64,000 nt of DNA from Paracoccus sp. C2R09. Its GTDB lineage: Bacteria; Pseudomonadota; Alphaproteobacteria; Rhodobacterales; Rhodobacteraceae. Position 1 is the first letter of the stretch. Each line of letters begins with the position of its first letter. A model generated the notes under the pieces. That model had not been told where the DNA came from. It did not search any database and worked only from the letters and a program-made list of their open reading frames with translations. Positions 27,936 to 38,253 of the stretch are shown here, one piece after another. Where the stretch lies: NCBI RefSeq assembly GCF_018860625.1, contig NZ_JAHKQB010000007.1, positions 62,001 to 126,000 of the forward strand, in the 5' to 3' direction. The translations under genes and the position numbers were made by a program.

Positions 27936-29509
27936 CCCGGAAGCCAGGCGAAGCCGTTGCCCGGCAGGTGCAGCTCGTCGTCCTTGCGGCTTGCATTCGA
28001 GGGACCAACCGGGTCCGACACCGCACCGCGAAGGATCGCGGGGTCGGGCGACAGATTGAAGACGCAGGTCAGCGCATCCTCGCCCTCGCCGCGTGCGAAG
28101 CCCAGGATCGGTTCGGGCAGATCGAGGAAGCGCGTCTCGCCATAGCGCAGCGCCTCGTTCGCCTTGCGGAAGGCGATGATCGCACGATAGGCCGCAAGGA
28201 CGCCGTCATCCTTCTGCGCATCGACCGCGCGGGCGGCCTGCGGTTCCTTGACGGGCAGCCAAGGCCTGGCGGTGCTGAAGCCCGCATGGGGGGCGTCCGC
28301 TTCCCAGACCATCGGGGTGCGGCACCCGTCGCGGCCCTTCACTTCGGGCCAGAAGCGGATGGCGGGCGGATCGGTCAGTTCCTCGTAGACCAGCTGCGTC
28401 TCGGTCTGGCCCATCTCCTCGCCCTGGTAGATGCAGATCGTGCCGGGGAAGGACATGAGCATCGCCGAGGAGAGCCGCGCGATCTCGTCCGTGCCGACCG
28501 CGTGATCGGCCCAACGCGTGACGTGACGCACCACGTCGTGGTTCGAGAAGCTCCAGCAGCTGTGCCCGTCCGGGGCGCCCTGATGCACGCCCTCGATCAC
28601 CTTGCGGAAATGTTCGGCGGTGAATTCGGGGCTGAGCATCTCGAAGCTGTAGCACATGTGCAGCCGGTCGTGGCCCGCGGTGTATTCCGCCATGATCCGG
28701 ATCGAGGTCTCGCCCCCGTCGCCCACTTCGCCCACCATCATGCGGTCGGGGAATTCGTCCGTCAGCGCGCGCATCCGCTTCAGGAAGGGGATGTTCTGGG
28801 GCTGGTTCTTGGAATGGACATGCATCTGGCGCGGATAGGTTTCCGGCCCGTCGTAATCGGGGTTGGGCGGGTTGTCGCGAAGCTGCGCGTCGTGGAAGTA
28901 GTAGTTGACCGTATCCAGACGGAACCCGTCCACGCCGCGTTCCAGCCAGAACCGCATCGTGTCCAGCAGCGCGTCCTGCACCGCCGGGTTCCACATGTTC
29001 AGGTCGGGCTGCTCGGCCAGGAAGTTGTGCAGGTAATACTGACGCCGCTGCGGTTCCCATTCCCATGCAGGTCCGCCGAAGACCGAGGGCCAGTTGTTCG
29101 GGGGCGTGCCGTCGGGATTGGGATCGGCCCAGACATACCAGTCCGCCTTGGGTCCGCTGCGGGACTGGCGGCTTTCGGCGAACCAAGGGTGCTTGTCGCT
29201 GGAATGGCTGATGACCTGGTCGATGATCACCTTCAGGCCCAGGTCGTGCGCGCGGGCGACCATCGCGTCGAAATCGTCCATGCTGCCGAACAGCGGATCG
29301 ATACCCACGTAATCCGAGACGTCGTAGCCCATGTCCTTCTGCGGAGAGGTGAAGATGGGCGACAGCCAGATCGCATCGACCCCGAGCGATGCCACGTGAT
29401 CCAGCCTGCGGGTGATGCCCGCCAGGTCGCCGATGCCGTCGCCGTCGCTGTCCTGGAAGCTGCGGGGGTAGATCTGGTAGATGATCGCGTCTCGCCACCA
29501 TTCCTTCAT
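27914..29509 (-). CDS. aglA: GH13 alpha-glucosidase
   Basis: A 531-residue family 13 glycoside hydrolase. The (beta/alpha)8 barrel has GVDGFRLDTVNYYFHD with the catalytic nucleophile aspartate, FPDRMMVGEVGDGGE with the acid/base glutamate, and WSFSNHDVVRHVTRW with the transition-state aspartate. It opens with WWRDAIIYQIYPRSFQDSDGDGIGDL, which marks the oligo-1,6-glucosidase/alpha-glucosidase subfamily. No signal peptide is seen, so it is cytoplasmic. ATG 29509 is preceded by GAGAGGTGAG. It diverges from the glg operon and probably feeds glucose from imported maltose, sucrose or trehalose-like sugars. Confidence 0.9.
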   Translation of the reverse strand: MKEWWRDAIIYQIYPRSFQDSDGDGIGDLAGITRRLDHVASLGVDAIWLSPIFTSPQKDMGYDVSDYVGIDPLFGSMDDFDAMVARAHDLGLKVIIDQVISHSSDKHPWFAESRQSRSGPKADWYVWADPNPDGTPPNNWPSVFGGPAWEWEPQRRQYYLHNFLAEQPDLNMWNPAVQDALLDTMRFWLERGVDGFRLDTVNYYFHDAQLRDNPPNPDYDGPETYPRQMHVHSKNQPQNIPFLKRMRALTDEFPDRMMVGEVGDGGETSIRIMAEYTAGHDRLHMCYSFEMLSPEFTAEHFRKVIEGVHQGAPDGHSCWSFSNHDVVRHVTRWADHAVGTDEIARLSSAMLMSFPGTICIYQGEEMGQTETQLVYEELTDPPAIRFWPEVKGRDGCRTPMVWEADAPHAGFSTARPWLPVKEPQAARAVDAQKDDGVLAAYRAIIAFRKANEALRYGETRFLDLPEPILGFARGEGEDALTCVFNLSPDPAILRGAVSDPVGPSNASRKDDELHLPGNGFAWLPGQVALRA

Positions 29510-29542
29510 CGGTCTCACCTCTCTGCCGTTCGGATTCGTCAA

Positions 29543-29556
29543 AGTCATGCATGACT
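29543..29556. promoter_or_regulatory. Perfect 14-bp palindrome between aglA and glgB
   Basis: AGTCATGCATGACT is a gap-free palindrome located 34 bases upstream of aglA and 85 bases upstream of the preferred glgB start. Its position in the only divergent spacer of the glycogen block suggests a repressor or activator site. The protein that would bind it is not evident. Confidence 0.5.
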
Positions 29557-29640
29557 CTGGCAGGATCGAAAAGGACACATTAGCGTTGAGTCATGAGCTT
29601 GCGACGAATCCATGTCGAAGCAGTGAAAGGACGGGCAGCG

Positions 29641-31812
29641 ATGGCAGATCGTATGGCAGCGGCGGATATCGATGCTCTGGCCGAAGCGCGTTGCGACCGG
29701 CCCTTCGACATCCTCGGCCCGCACGAGACGCCGGAAGGCCGCATCCTGCGAGTGTTCCACCCCGACCTCGCCTCGATCGCCGCGGTGATGGCGGATGGCA
29801 CCGAAATCGATCTGCCGCGCGTGCGGGGCGATGCCTTCGCGGGCCCGATCCCCGAAGGCGATTACCGGCTGCGCGCCACCAGCGGCGGAGGTGTGACATG
29901 GGAATGCGAGGATCCCTATCGCTTCGGGCCGCTGCTGGGCGATATGGACCTGCATCTGCTGGGCGAGGGAACGCACCGCCATCTGTGGCGCGCGCTGGGG
30001 GCGCATCCGGTCACGCATCAGGGTGTCGCGGGCACGCGCTTCGCGGTCTGGGCGCCCAATGCGCGCCGCGTTTCGGTGGTCGGACAGTTCAACCGCTGGG
30101 ACGGTCGCCGTCACCCGATGCGCCGCCGCGGTCAGGGCATCTGGGAAATCTTCCTGCCCGACGTGGCCGAGGGAGAACTGTACAAATACGAGATCCTGGA
30201 TGCGCATGGCCATGTCGGCCACAAGGCCGACCCCGTGGGCTTCGGCAGCCAGCACCCGCCGGAAAAGGCCAGCATCGTCCGCGACATCGCGGGATTCGGC
30301 TGGAAGGACGACGACTGGATGCGCGCCCGTGCCAAGGCGCAGGACCGGCGCGCGCCCATCAGCGTCTACGAGGTGCATCTGGGCAGCTGGCGCAGGCGGT
30401 GGGACGATCACGGCAGGCCGCTGTCCTACAAGGAACTGGCCCGCGATCTGGTCGGCTATGCCAAGGATATGGGCTTCACCCATCTGGAACTGCTGCCCGT
30501 CAGCGAATTCCCCTTCGACGGGTCCTGGGGATACCAGCCCGTGGGCCTCTATGCGCCGACGATCCGCTTCGGGCCGCCGCATGAATTCCGCGACCTGATC
30601 GAGGCCGCCCACCAGGCGGGCCTGGGCGTGATCCTCGACTGGGTGCCGGGGCATTTTCCGACCGATGCGCATGGGCTGGCGCAGTTCGACGGCACCGCGC
30701 TCTATGAACATTCCGACCCGCGCGAGGGGTTCCACCAGGACTGGAACACGCTCATCTACAATTACGGCCGGACCGAGGTGCAGAACTTCCTGATCGCCAA
30801 CGCGATCTACTGGCTGGACGAATACCATGTGGACGGGCTGCGCGTGGATGCGGTGGCCTCGATGCTTTATCGCGACTATTCCCGCAACGATGGCGAATGG
30901 GTCCCGAACCGCGATGGCGGCCGCGAGAATTACGAGGCCATCGATTTCCTGAAGAACATGAACATCGTCACCTATGGCGAACATCCGGGCGTGATGACGG
31001 TGGCCGAGGAGAGCACGTCCTTTCCCAAGGTCTCGGCCCCCGTCGATGCGGGGGGCTTGGGCTTCGGGTTCAAGTGGAACATGGGTTGGATGAACGACAC
31101 GCTGCGCTACATGGCGCATGACCCGATCCATCGCAGCCACCACCACGACCTGATGACCTTCGGGCTGCATTACGCCTTCTCCGAGAACTTCATCCTGCCG
31201 ATCAGCCATGACGAGGTGGTCCACGGCAAGGGCAGCATGCTGCGCAAGATGCCGGGCGACGAATGGCAGCAATTCGCGAATTTGCGGGCCTATTACGGCT
31301 TCATGTGGGGCCATCCGGGCAAGAAGCTGCTGTTCATGGGCTGCGAATGGGGCCAGCCCGAGGAATGGAACCATGACGGCGAACTGAACTGGCACGCGGC
31401 GGAACAGCCCATGCACCGGGGCGTCCAGTCGCTGGTGCGGGATCTGAACGCGCTCTATCGGGGGCAACCCGCGCTGCATGTGGCCGATGCCGTCCCCGAG
31501 GGGTTCCGCTGGATCGCGACGGATCCCGGCCAGTCTGTCTTTGCCTGGCTGCGCATGGGCGAGGCGGGCGATCCGCCTGTCGTCGTCGTGTCGAACATGA
31601 CCCCCGTGCCGCGCCACGGATACCGGCTGGGCGTGCCGCAGGGCGGCCACTGGGCCGAGGCGCTGAACACCGATGCCGCCGCCTATGGCGGCAGCGACCG
31701 GGGGAACATGGGCGGGGTCACGGCCGAGGACGCGCCCCATGACGGGTTGCCCGCATCGATCACGATCACTTTGCCGCCGCTGTCCACGCTGTTCTTCGTG
31801 GCCGGTGAATGA
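29641..31812 (+). CDS. glgB: 1,4-alpha-glucan branching enzyme
   Basis: A 723-residue GlgB that makes alpha-1,6 branches in glycogen. It has the two N-terminal beta modules (CBM48 from about residue 100: [23 protein letters not shown]), then the GH13 barrel with [19 protein letters not shown] (nucleophile), [11 protein letters not shown] (acid/base) and [18 protein letters not shown] 29641 is favoured by AAAGGA ten bases upstream; ATG 29593 in the same frame would add 16 residues. It is the first gene of glgB-C-A-X. Confidence 0.95.
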   Translation: MADRMAAADIDALAEARCDRPFDILGPHETPEGRILRVFHPDLASIAAVMADGTEIDLPRVRGDAFAGPIPEGDYRLRATSGGGVTWECEDPYRFGPLLGDMDLHLLGEGTHRHLWRALGAHPVTHQGVAGTRFAVWAPNARRVSVVGQFNRWDGRRHPMRRRGQGIWEIFLPDVAEGELYKYEILDAHGHVGHKADPVGFGSQHPPEKASIVRDIAGFGWKDDDWMRARAKAQDRRAPISVYEVHLGSWRRRWDDHGRPLSYKELARDLVGYAKDMGFTHLELLPVSEFPFDGSWGYQPVGLYAPTIRFGPPHEFRDLIEAAHQAGLGVILDWVPGHFPTDAHGLAQFDGTALYEHSDPREGFHQDWNTLIYNYGRTEVQNFLIANAIYWLDEYHVDGLRVDAVASMLYRDYSRNDGEWVPNRDGGRENYEAIDFLKNMNIVTYGEHPGVMTVAEESTSFPKVSAPVDAGGLGFGFKWNMGWMNDTLRYMAHDPIHRSHHHDLMTFGLHYAFSENFILPISHDEVVHGKGSMLRKMPGDEWQQFANLRAYYGFMWGHPGKKLLFMGCEWGQPEEWNHDGELNWHAAEQPMHRGVQSLVRDLNALYRGQPALHVADAVPEGFRWIATDPGQSVFAWLRMGEAGDPPVVVVSNMTPVPRHGYRLGVPQGGHWAEALNTDAAAYGGSDRGNMGGVTAEDAPHDGLPASITITLPPLSTLFFVAGE

Positions 31813-31837
31813 ATATCCACAGGGGGAGGATTTCGAT

Positions 31838-33097
31838 ATGGCCGACAATCAGAGACTTGCACGCAGGTCCATGGCATTCGTGCTGGCAGGCGGACGCGGC
31901 AGCCGATTGAAGGAACTGACGGACAGGCGCGTGAAGCCCGCCGTCTATTTCGGGGGCAAGGCACGTATCGTCGATTTCGCCCTGTCGAACGCGGTGAACA
32001 GCGGCATCCGCAAGATCGCGGTCGCCACCCAGTACAAGGCCCATAGCCTGATCCGCCACTGCCATCGCGGCTGGAATTTCTTTCGCGCCGAACGGAACGA
32101 GTTCCTGGACATCCTGCCCGCCAGCCAGCGCCTGTCCGAACAGCACTGGTATCGCGGCACCGCCGATGCGGTCACCCAGAACATCGATATCGTGGACGAT
32201 TACGGCATCGATTACATCGTGATCCTGGCGGGCGACCACATCTACAAGATGGATTACGAGATCATGCTGCGCGAGCATGTGGACAGCGGTGCCGACGTGA
32301 CCGTGGGCTGCCTGACCGTCCCGAGAGAGGAGGCCAGCGCCTTCGGCGTCATGGATGTGGATGCATCCGGGCGCATCGTCTCGTTCCTGGAAAAGCCCAG
32401 CCAGCCGCCCGGCACGCCCGATGATCCGACCAAGGCGCTGGCATCCATGGGGATCTACGTCTTCAGCTGGAAATACCTGCGCGAACTGCTGCAGAAGGAT
32501 GCCGAGGATCCGAATTCCAGCCATGATTTCGGCCATGACCTGATCCCCGACATCGTCAAGAACGGCAAGGCGATGGCCCATCGCTTCGACGTGTCCTGCG
32601 TCCGCGATCCAGGCGCGCCGGCCTATTGGAAGGATGTGGGGACGGTCGATGCCTTCTGGCGCGCGAATATCGACCTGACGGATTTCACGCCCGAACTGAA
32701 CCTCTGGGACCAGGAATGGCCGATCTGGACTTATTCCGAGGTGGTCCCGCCGGCCAAGTTCATCCATGACGAAAAGGACCGCCGGGGGATCGCGGTGTCG
32801 TCCATGGTCTCGGGGGGCTGCATCGTCTCGGGCACCGAAATCCGCAATTCGGTCCTGTTCACGGGGGTGCATACCAACAGTTACGCCATCCTGGAGAACG
32901 CGGTGGTCCTGCCATCGGTCGTGGTCCACCGCAGCGCGCGGCTGCGCAACGTGGTGGTCGATCGCGGCGTCGTCATCCCCGAGGGGCTGGTCGTGGGCGA
33001 GGATCCCAAGGACGACGCCAAGTGGTTCCGCGTCAGCGAGAAGGGCGTCGTGCTGATCACGCAGGACATGCTGGACAAGCGGGCGGCGGCGCTGTGA
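31838..33097 (+). CDS. glgC: Glucose-1-phosphate adenylyltransferase
   Basis: A 419-residue GlgC making ADP-glucose from glucose 1-phosphate and ATP, the committed step of bacterial glycogen synthesis. The nucleotide-binding motif is [49 protein letters not shown] is the catalytic loop, and a left-handed beta helix is at the C-terminus (from about residue 320). The start has a strong GGGGGAGGA site. The stop overlaps the GTG of glgA. Confidence 0.96.
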   Translation: MADNQRLARRSMAFVLAGGRGSRLKELTDRRVKPAVYFGGKARIVDFALSNAVNSGIRKIAVATQYKAHSLIRHCHRGWNFFRAERNEFLDILPASQRLSEQHWYRGTADAVTQNIDIVDDYGIDYIVILAGDHIYKMDYEIMLREHVDSGADVTVGCLTVPREEASAFGVMDVDASGRIVSFLEKPSQPPGTPDDPTKALASMGIYVFSWKYLRELLQKDAEDPNSSHDFGHDLIPDIVKNGKAMAHRFDVSCVRDPGAPAYWKDVGTVDAFWRANIDLTDFTPELNLWDQEWPIWTYSEVVPPAKFIHDEKDRRGIAVSSMVSGGCIVSGTEIRNSVLFTGVHTNSYAILENAVVLPSVVVHRSARLRNVVVDRGVVIPEGLVVGEDPKDDAKWFRVSEKGVVLITQDMLDKRAAAL

Positions 33098-34524
33098 GGA
33101 GGGTCCTGTCGGTCGCATCGGAATGCGCGCCGCTGGTCAAGACCGGCGGTCTGGCGGATGTGGTGGGCGCGCTGCCCACCGCATTGGCCGCGGAAGGCGT
33201 GCAGATGCGCGTCCTGCTGCCGGGTTATCCGGCGGTGACCGCGGGTCTGGGCGATGCGCGGGCCGTCATGGCGATCGACGATCTGTTCGGCGGACCGGCG
33301 CAGATCCTGTCGGGGCAGGCGGCGGGCCTCGATCTGCTGGTGATCGAGGCGCCCCATCTCTATGCGCGGCCGGGCAATCCCTATCTGGGGCCGGACGGGC
33401 GCGACTGGGCGGACAATCCCGAACGCTTTGCGGCCTTGTCCTGGGTGGCGGCCCGGATCGCGGCCGACGGGGTCGAGGGCTGGCGCCCGCAGGTCCTGCA
33501 CGGGCACGACTGGCAGGCGGGCTTCATGACCGAATACCTGCGCCGCGTGAATGCGGGCGATGTGCGCACGGTGATGACGATCCACAACATCGCATTCACC
33601 GGTCCCGCCGATCCCTGGCGGCTGAACGCGCTGCGGTTGGACCCTGCGCGGTTCCACAGCGAGGGTTACGAATACTGGGGTGCCATATCGGCGCTGAAGG
33701 CGGGGCTGATCGGGGCGGACATCCTGACGACCGTGTCGCCCACCTATGCCGAGGAACTGACCACGCCGGAATTCGGGATGGGCATGGACGGGCTGATCCG
33801 ACATCGCCGCACCGATCTGCGGGGCATCCTGAACGGCATCGACACCGATGCCTGGGACCCCACCGCCGACCCCGCCATCACGCCCTTCAAGACAGGCGCG
33901 GGCAAGCGCGCGAACAAGGCCGCCCTGCGCGCCGAGATGGGCCTGCCCGAGGCGGAAGGACCGCTTTGCGTGATCGTGTCGCGCATGACCCATCAGAAGG
34001 GGCTGGACCTGATGCTCGAGGCGCTGCCCGCGCTTCGCGCCATCGGCGGTCAGCTTGCCCTGCTGGGGTCGGGCGATCCCGCGCTGGAGGCCGCGTTCCG
34101 CGATGCCGCCGCGCACGACCCCGACATCGCGGTCCGCATCGGTTACGACGAGGCGATGTCGCATCGGATGATCGCGGGGGGCGATGCGATCCTCGTGCCG
34201 TCCCGGTTCGAGCCTTGCGGCCTGACGCAGATGTACGGCCTGCGCTATGGGACCATCCCGGTCGTGGCGCTGACGGGGGGGCTGGCGGATACCGTCATCA
34301 ACGCCTCGCCCGCCGCGCTGGCGGTCAGGGCCGCGACGGGCATCCAGTTCGCCCCCGTGACGACCGATGCGCTGTCTGGCGCGCTGATCCGGCTGGGTCA
34401 GCTGTGGCAGCAACCCAAGGTCTGGGCACGGATGCAGCGCAATGCCATGATGCAGCCTGTGGGATGGGGGGAATCCGCGCGGGCCTATGCCGCGCTCTAT
34501 GCTGAACTGGGTGCCAAAGCCTGA
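33094..34524 (+). CDS. glgA: Glycogen synthase (ADP-glucose)
   Basis: A 476-residue GT5 glycosyltransferase elongating alpha-1,4-glucan from ADP-glucose. The ADP-glucose motif [13 protein letters not shown] is at residues 15-27, [14 protein letters not shown] and the GT-B C-terminal block [24 protein letters not shown] are present. The start is GTG 33094, overlapping the glgC stop (GTGA); this removes 24 residues of out-of-family sequence that a longer reading would add. The TGA overlaps the ATG of glgX. Confidence 0.95.
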   Translation: MRRVLSVASECAPLVKTGGLADVVGALPTALAAEGVQMRVLLPGYPAVTAGLGDARAVMAIDDLFGGPAQILSGQAAGLDLLVIEAPHLYARPGNPYLGPDGRDWADNPERFAALSWVAARIAADGVEGWRPQVLHGHDWQAGFMTEYLRRVNAGDVRTVMTIHNIAFTGPADPWRLNALRLDPARFHSEGYEYWGAISALKAGLIGADILTTVSPTYAEELTTPEFGMGMDGLIRHRRTDLRGILNGIDTDAWDPTADPAITPFKTGAGKRANKAALRAEMGLPEAEGPLCVIVSRMTHQKGLDLMLEALPALRAIGGQLALLGSGDPALEAAFRDAAAHDPDIAVRIGYDEAMSHRMIAGGDAILVPSRFEPCGLTQMYGLRYGTIPVVALTGGLADTVINASPAALAVRAATGIQFAPVTTDALSGALIRLGQLWQQPKVWARMQRNAMMQPVGWGESARAYAALYAELGAKA

Positions 34525-36608
34525 TGAAGAACCAAGCCGTGACGATCACCGCCGGGCGCCCGACGCCATTGGGTGCCAGCTTCGACGGGGCGGGGGTCAA
34601 TTTCGCCGTCTTCAGCCAGCATGGGGAACGGGTGGTCCTGTGCCTGTTCGACAAGCGGGGCCGAGAGACGCGGGTGGACCTGCCCGAGCGCGAGGGGCAT
34701 GTCTGGCACGGTTACGTTCCCGGAATGCGGCCCGGCCAGCGATACGGATTTCGCGTCCACGGCCCCTGGCGCCCGCAGGAAGGCCACCGGTTCAACGCCA
34801 ACAAGCTGCTGATCGACCCCTATGCCAAGCAGCTGACCGGCAGCCCGCGCCCGCATGACGCGCTGTGCGCCTATCGCGTGGGGCATCGCGATGCGGATCT
34901 GTCCTTCGACCGCCGCGACAGCGCGCAATACATGCCGAAATCGGTCGTGGTCGATCCCAGCTTCGCATGGGGCGACGATTGCCCGCCCGATCGCAGCTGG
35001 TCCGATACGGTCATCTACGAAACGCATGTGAAGGGAATGACCGCGGGGCGCGACGACATCCCCGCGCGCGGCACCTATCTGGCGATGGCCTCGGATCCGA
35101 TGCTGGACCACCTGACGAAACTGGGCATCACCGCGGTCGAGCTGCTGCCCGTCCATGCCTTCAACGATGACCGCTTCCTGCTGGAAAAGGGGCTGCGGAA
35201 CTACTGGGGCTACATGTCCTACGGGTTCTTCGCGCCCGATCCGCGATACATGCAGGCAGGCGACATCGCGGAATTCCAGCAGATGGTCGCGCGGTTCCAC
35301 AAGGCCGGGATCGAGGTGATCCTGGACGTGGTCTACAACCACACGGCCGAAGGGAACCAGATGGGGCCGACCCTGTCCTTCCGGGGTCTGGACAACGCGT
35401 CCTATTACCGCCTGGCCGAGGATCCGCGATATTACGTGGACGATGCGGGCACGGGGAACGTGCTGAACCTGGACAGCCCCTTCGCGCTGCGGCTGGTCAT
35501 GGACAGCCTGCGATACTGGGTCCAGGTCATGCATGTGGACGGGTTCCGTTTCGATCTGTGCAGCGTGCTGGGGCGCACGCGCGGGGCCTTCGACCGCGAC
35601 GGGCCGTTCTTCCGCGCGATCCGCCAGGACCCGGTGCTGAACCGCGTCAAGCTGATCGCCGAGCCGTGGGATGTCGGGCCGGGCGGGTATCAGCTGGGCG
35701 CCTATCCCGCGCCCTTCACGGAATGGAACGACCGCTTCCGCGACCAGATCCGGGCCTTCTGGCGGGGCGATCCGGGGCGCATCGGCAAGCTGGCCAAGCG
35801 CATCGCGGGGTCCGCGGCGCGGTTCGACCATGACGGGCGGCCCGCGACATCGTCGATCAACTTCGTCGCGGCCCATGACGGTTTCACGCTGATGGACACC
35901 GTCAGCTATGCCGACAAGCACAACGAGGCCAATGGAGAGGAAAACCGCGACGGCCACAACCACAACCTGTCCGACAACATGGGCGTCGAGGGGCCGACCG
36001 ACGATCCCGCGATCCGTGCGCGGCGCGATCGCAGGCGGCGCAACCTGATGACGACGCTGCTGCTGTCGCAGGGCACGCCGATGATCCTGGGCGGGGACGA
36101 GCTGGGCAATTCGCAGGGCGGCAACAACAACGCCTATGCGCAGGACAATCCCATCGGCTGGATCGACTGGGCGAATGCCGATCCGGATTTCCTGGCCTTC
36201 GTCCGGCGGGTCGTGGCCTTCCGTCGTGCGCATCCGATCCTGCGGCAGAAGCGGTTCCTGCACAGCCGCCCGCGAAAAGAGGACGGCCTGCCCGACCTGT
36301 TCTGGCGCTGCGCCGATGGCCGCCCGATGACGCATGACGACTGGAACGATCCCGAACTGCGCCTGCTGACCGCCGAGATGCGCATGGCATCGGGCACGCC
36401 CGAATACGCGGCCCTGCCCGGTGCGGTGTTCCTGGTGTTCAACAACGGCCCCGAGGTGCGCGTCAGCCTGCCGGAAACCGTGCGGCGCGGAACGTGGCGG
36501 CGTCAGCTGGACAGCGCGATGGTGCATGATATCGACCGCCCGGCATCGGATCACGAACTGATCGCGGCCGAAAGCATCGTGGCCTTCACGCTGCAGCTGG
36601 ACCCCTAG
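34524..36608 (+). CDS. glgX: Glycogen debranching enzyme
   Basis: A 694-residue GH13 isoamylase-type debranching protein that cleaves alpha-1,6 branches of limit dextrins. The CBM48 domain (GRPTPLGASFDGAGVNFAVFSQHGERVVLCL) is followed by the barrel with ILDVVYNHTAEGN, VDGFRFDLCSVLGRTR (nucleophile), LIAEPWDVGPGGYQLG (acid/base) and NFVAAHDGFTLMD. The ATG shares one base with the glgA stop. Its TAG stop overlaps the stop of the convergent ABC permease gene in the palindrome CTAG. Confidence 0.95.
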   Translation: MKNQAVTITAGRPTPLGASFDGAGVNFAVFSQHGERVVLCLFDKRGRETRVDLPEREGHVWHGYVPGMRPGQRYGFRVHGPWRPQEGHRFNANKLLIDPYAKQLTGSPRPHDALCAYRVGHRDADLSFDRRDSAQYMPKSVVVDPSFAWGDDCPPDRSWSDTVIYETHVKGMTAGRDDIPARGTYLAMASDPMLDHLTKLGITAVELLPVHAFNDDRFLLEKGLRNYWGYMSYGFFAPDPRYMQAGDIAEFQQMVARFHKAGIEVILDVVYNHTAEGNQMGPTLSFRGLDNASYYRLAEDPRYYVDDAGTGNVLNLDSPFALRLVMDSLRYWVQVMHVDGFRFDLCSVLGRTRGAFDRDGPFFRAIRQDPVLNRVKLIAEPWDVGPGGYQLGAYPAPFTEWNDRFRDQIRAFWRGDPGRIGKLAKRIAGSAARFDHDGRPATSSINFVAAHDGFTLMDTVSYADKHNEANGEENRDGHNHNLSDNMGVEGPTDDPAIRARRDRRRRNLMTTLLLSQGTPMILGGDELGNSQGGNNNAYAQDNPIGWIDWANADPDFLAFVRRVVAFRRAHPILRQKRFLHSRPRKEDGLPDLFWRCADGRPMTHDDWNDPELRLLTAEMRMASGTPEYAALPGAVFLVFNNGPEVRVSLPETVRRGTWRRQLDSAMVHDIDRPASDHELIAAESIVAFTLQLDP

Positions 36609-37339
36609 GCGCGGCCCGCTCGTCGGGCCGCCATCGCCTCGATCGCCTGGAAACCTTCGTGGATCATCACGGCGATGATGCCCACGACCGCGCCGCCCTG
36701 CAGGACGAAGGCGGTGTTCGATGACAGCAGGCCCGCGATGATCACCTCGCCCAATGTGCGGGCGGCGACGGTCGATCCGATGGTCGCGGTTCCAAGCGAG
36801 ATGACCGCCGTCAGCCGCATCCCCGTCAGGATCACGGGCAGGGCAAGGGGCAGTTCGACCTGCCACAGACGCTGGCGCGGGGTCAGGCCCATGCCGCGCG
36901 CGGCCTCGGTCACGCGGGGGTCCTGATCGGCCAGCCCCGCCAGCGCGTTCTCGAACACGGGCAGCAGGCCATAGAGGAACAGCGCGACCAGCGTGGGCCC
37001 CGCCCCGAAGCCCATGACCGGCACGGCCAGCGCAAGAACCGCCACCGGTGGAAAGGTCTGCCCGACGGCGGTGACGGTGCGGGCCAGGGGCAGGAACTCT
37101 TGTCCGGCGGGGCGGGTCACGGCGATGGCCAGCGCCAGCGCGATGACGGTCGACAGAAGGACCGCGGCACCCACCAGCGCCAGATGCGACAGGGTCAGCG
37201 ACAGGATCGGCGTCTGGACATAGATCGCGGGCGCCCCGTTGCGGGTGAAGGGCGCGAAGATCGGCGCGAAGCCGGCAGGGCTGATCAGGAAGGCCAGCAG
37301 CAGCGCGCCCGTCAGCGCAAGGATCGCCCGCCCGATCAT
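36605..37339 (-). CDS. Osmoprotectant-type ABC transporter permease
   Basis: A 244-residue inner-membrane permease of the OpuC/YehW type with about six transmembrane segments. The EAA loop region is VTEAARGMGLTPRQRLWQVELPLALPVILTGMR, and the following ISLGTATIGSTVAARTLG is typical of betaine/choline permeases. It is the last gene of a four-gene operon (binding protein, permease, ATPase, permease) joined by ATGA overlaps. The substrate is probably a quaternary ammonium compound or a related compatible solute. Confidence 0.88.
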   Translation of the reverse strand: MIGRAILALTGALLLAFLISPAGFAPIFAPFTRNGAPAIYVQTPILSLTLSHLALVGAAVLLSTVIALALAIAVTRPAGQEFLPLARTVTAVGQTFPPVAVLALAVPVMGFGAGPTLVALFLYGLLPVFENALAGLADQDPRVTEAARGMGLTPRQRLWQVELPLALPVILTGMRLTAVISLGTATIGSTVAARTLGEVIIAGLLSSNTAFVLQGGAVVGIIAVMIHEGFQAIEAMAARRAGRA

Positions 37340-38253
37340 GACCGCGCGGCCCGGCGCAGCGCATCCAGCGTGACGACGCCGCCGCCTGCGACAGGCAGCG
37401 CATCCCGCCCCGAGGTCAGGCATTGCGACAGCGCCTCGCGCAGGGTGGCATGGGGCGCGATGGGATCGCCCGCCGCCTGTCCCGGTTGCGCGACATCGGA
37501 TACGGGGGTCAGCGACAGAAGCTGGAACGCCCTCTGGCCGCTGCCGATCAGGTTGCGGACGAACGGCGTGGCGGGGTTCGTCAGGATGCGCGCGGGCGTG
37601 TCGTACTGAACCAGCCGCCCGCCATCCATCACCGCGATCCGGTCGCCCAGGGTGATCGCCTCGTCCATGTCATGGGTGACCAGGATCAGCGTCGTGCCCA
37701 GCCCGCGCTGGATCTGGCGCAGATCGGCCTGGGCCTTGGCGCGGATCACCGGATCCAGCGCACCGAAGGGCTCGTCCATCAGCAGCAGGTCGGGTTGCGC
37801 GGCAAGGGCGCGGGCCACGCCCACGCGCTGCTGCTGCCCGCCCGACAATTCCGAGGGCATGCGGTCGCGGAAATCGGCGGGGTCCATCTGGAACAGGGTC
37901 AGCAGCTCGTCGACCCGTGCGCGGATGCGGTCGCGGTCCCATTTCAGCAGGCGGGGCACGGTGGCGATGTTCTGCGCGACGCTGCGATGCGGGAACAGCC
38001 CGTGCCCCTGGATGGCATAGCCAATGCGGCGGCGCAGCTGATGGGCGGGCATGTCGCGGCTGTCCCGCCCGTCGATCAGCACCCGCCCCGAGCTTGGTTC
38101 CACCAGGCGGTTGATCATGCGCAGAAGCGTCGTCTTGCCCGACCCCGAGGTGCCGACAAGGGCCGCGATCTGACCGCGTTCCACGGTCAGGGACACGTCC
38201 TGCACGGCGGGCTTGCCGTCGAAATCGCGGCTCAGATTTTCGATGCGGATCAT
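37336..38253 (-). CDS. Osmoprotectant-type ABC transporter ATPase
   Basis: A 305-residue ATP-binding subunit of the ProV/OpuCA/YehX group. Walker A is VGTSGSGKTTLLRMINRLVEP near residue 35, the signature SELSGGQQQRVGVARALA is near residue 132, Walker B is LLLMDEPFGALDP, and the switch histidine is in LVTHDMDEAI. The Q-loop Ile-Gln is in IGYAIQGHGLFPH. About 60 extra residues at the C-terminus correspond to a short regulatory region rather than full CBS domains. It overlaps both permease genes by four bases. Confidence 0.92.
   Translation of the reverse strand: MIRIENLSRDFDGKPAVQDVSLTVERGQIAALVGTSGSGKTTLLRMINRLVEPSSGRVLIDGRDSRDMPAHQLRRRIGYAIQGHGLFPHRSVAQNIATVPRLLKWDRDRIRARVDELLTLFQMDPADFRDRMPSELSGGQQQRVGVARALAAQPDLLLMDEPFGALDPVIRAKAQADLRQIQRGLGTTLILVTHDMDEAITLGDRIAVMDGGRLVQYDTPARILTNPATPFVRNLIGSGQRAFQLLSLTPVSDVAQPGQAAGDPIAPHATLREALSQCLTSGRDALPVAGGGVVTLDALRRAARS

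Noticed and set aside
29545..31848. A 767-codon minus-strand frame opposite glgB
   Set aside because: Shadow frame; glgB motifs and spacing explain the sequence.
34497..37403. A 968-codon minus-strand open frame opposite glgX
   Set aside because: Its upstream part is only the out-of-frame reading of the ABC permease region and the rest is the shadow of glgX, which has clear GH13 motifs.
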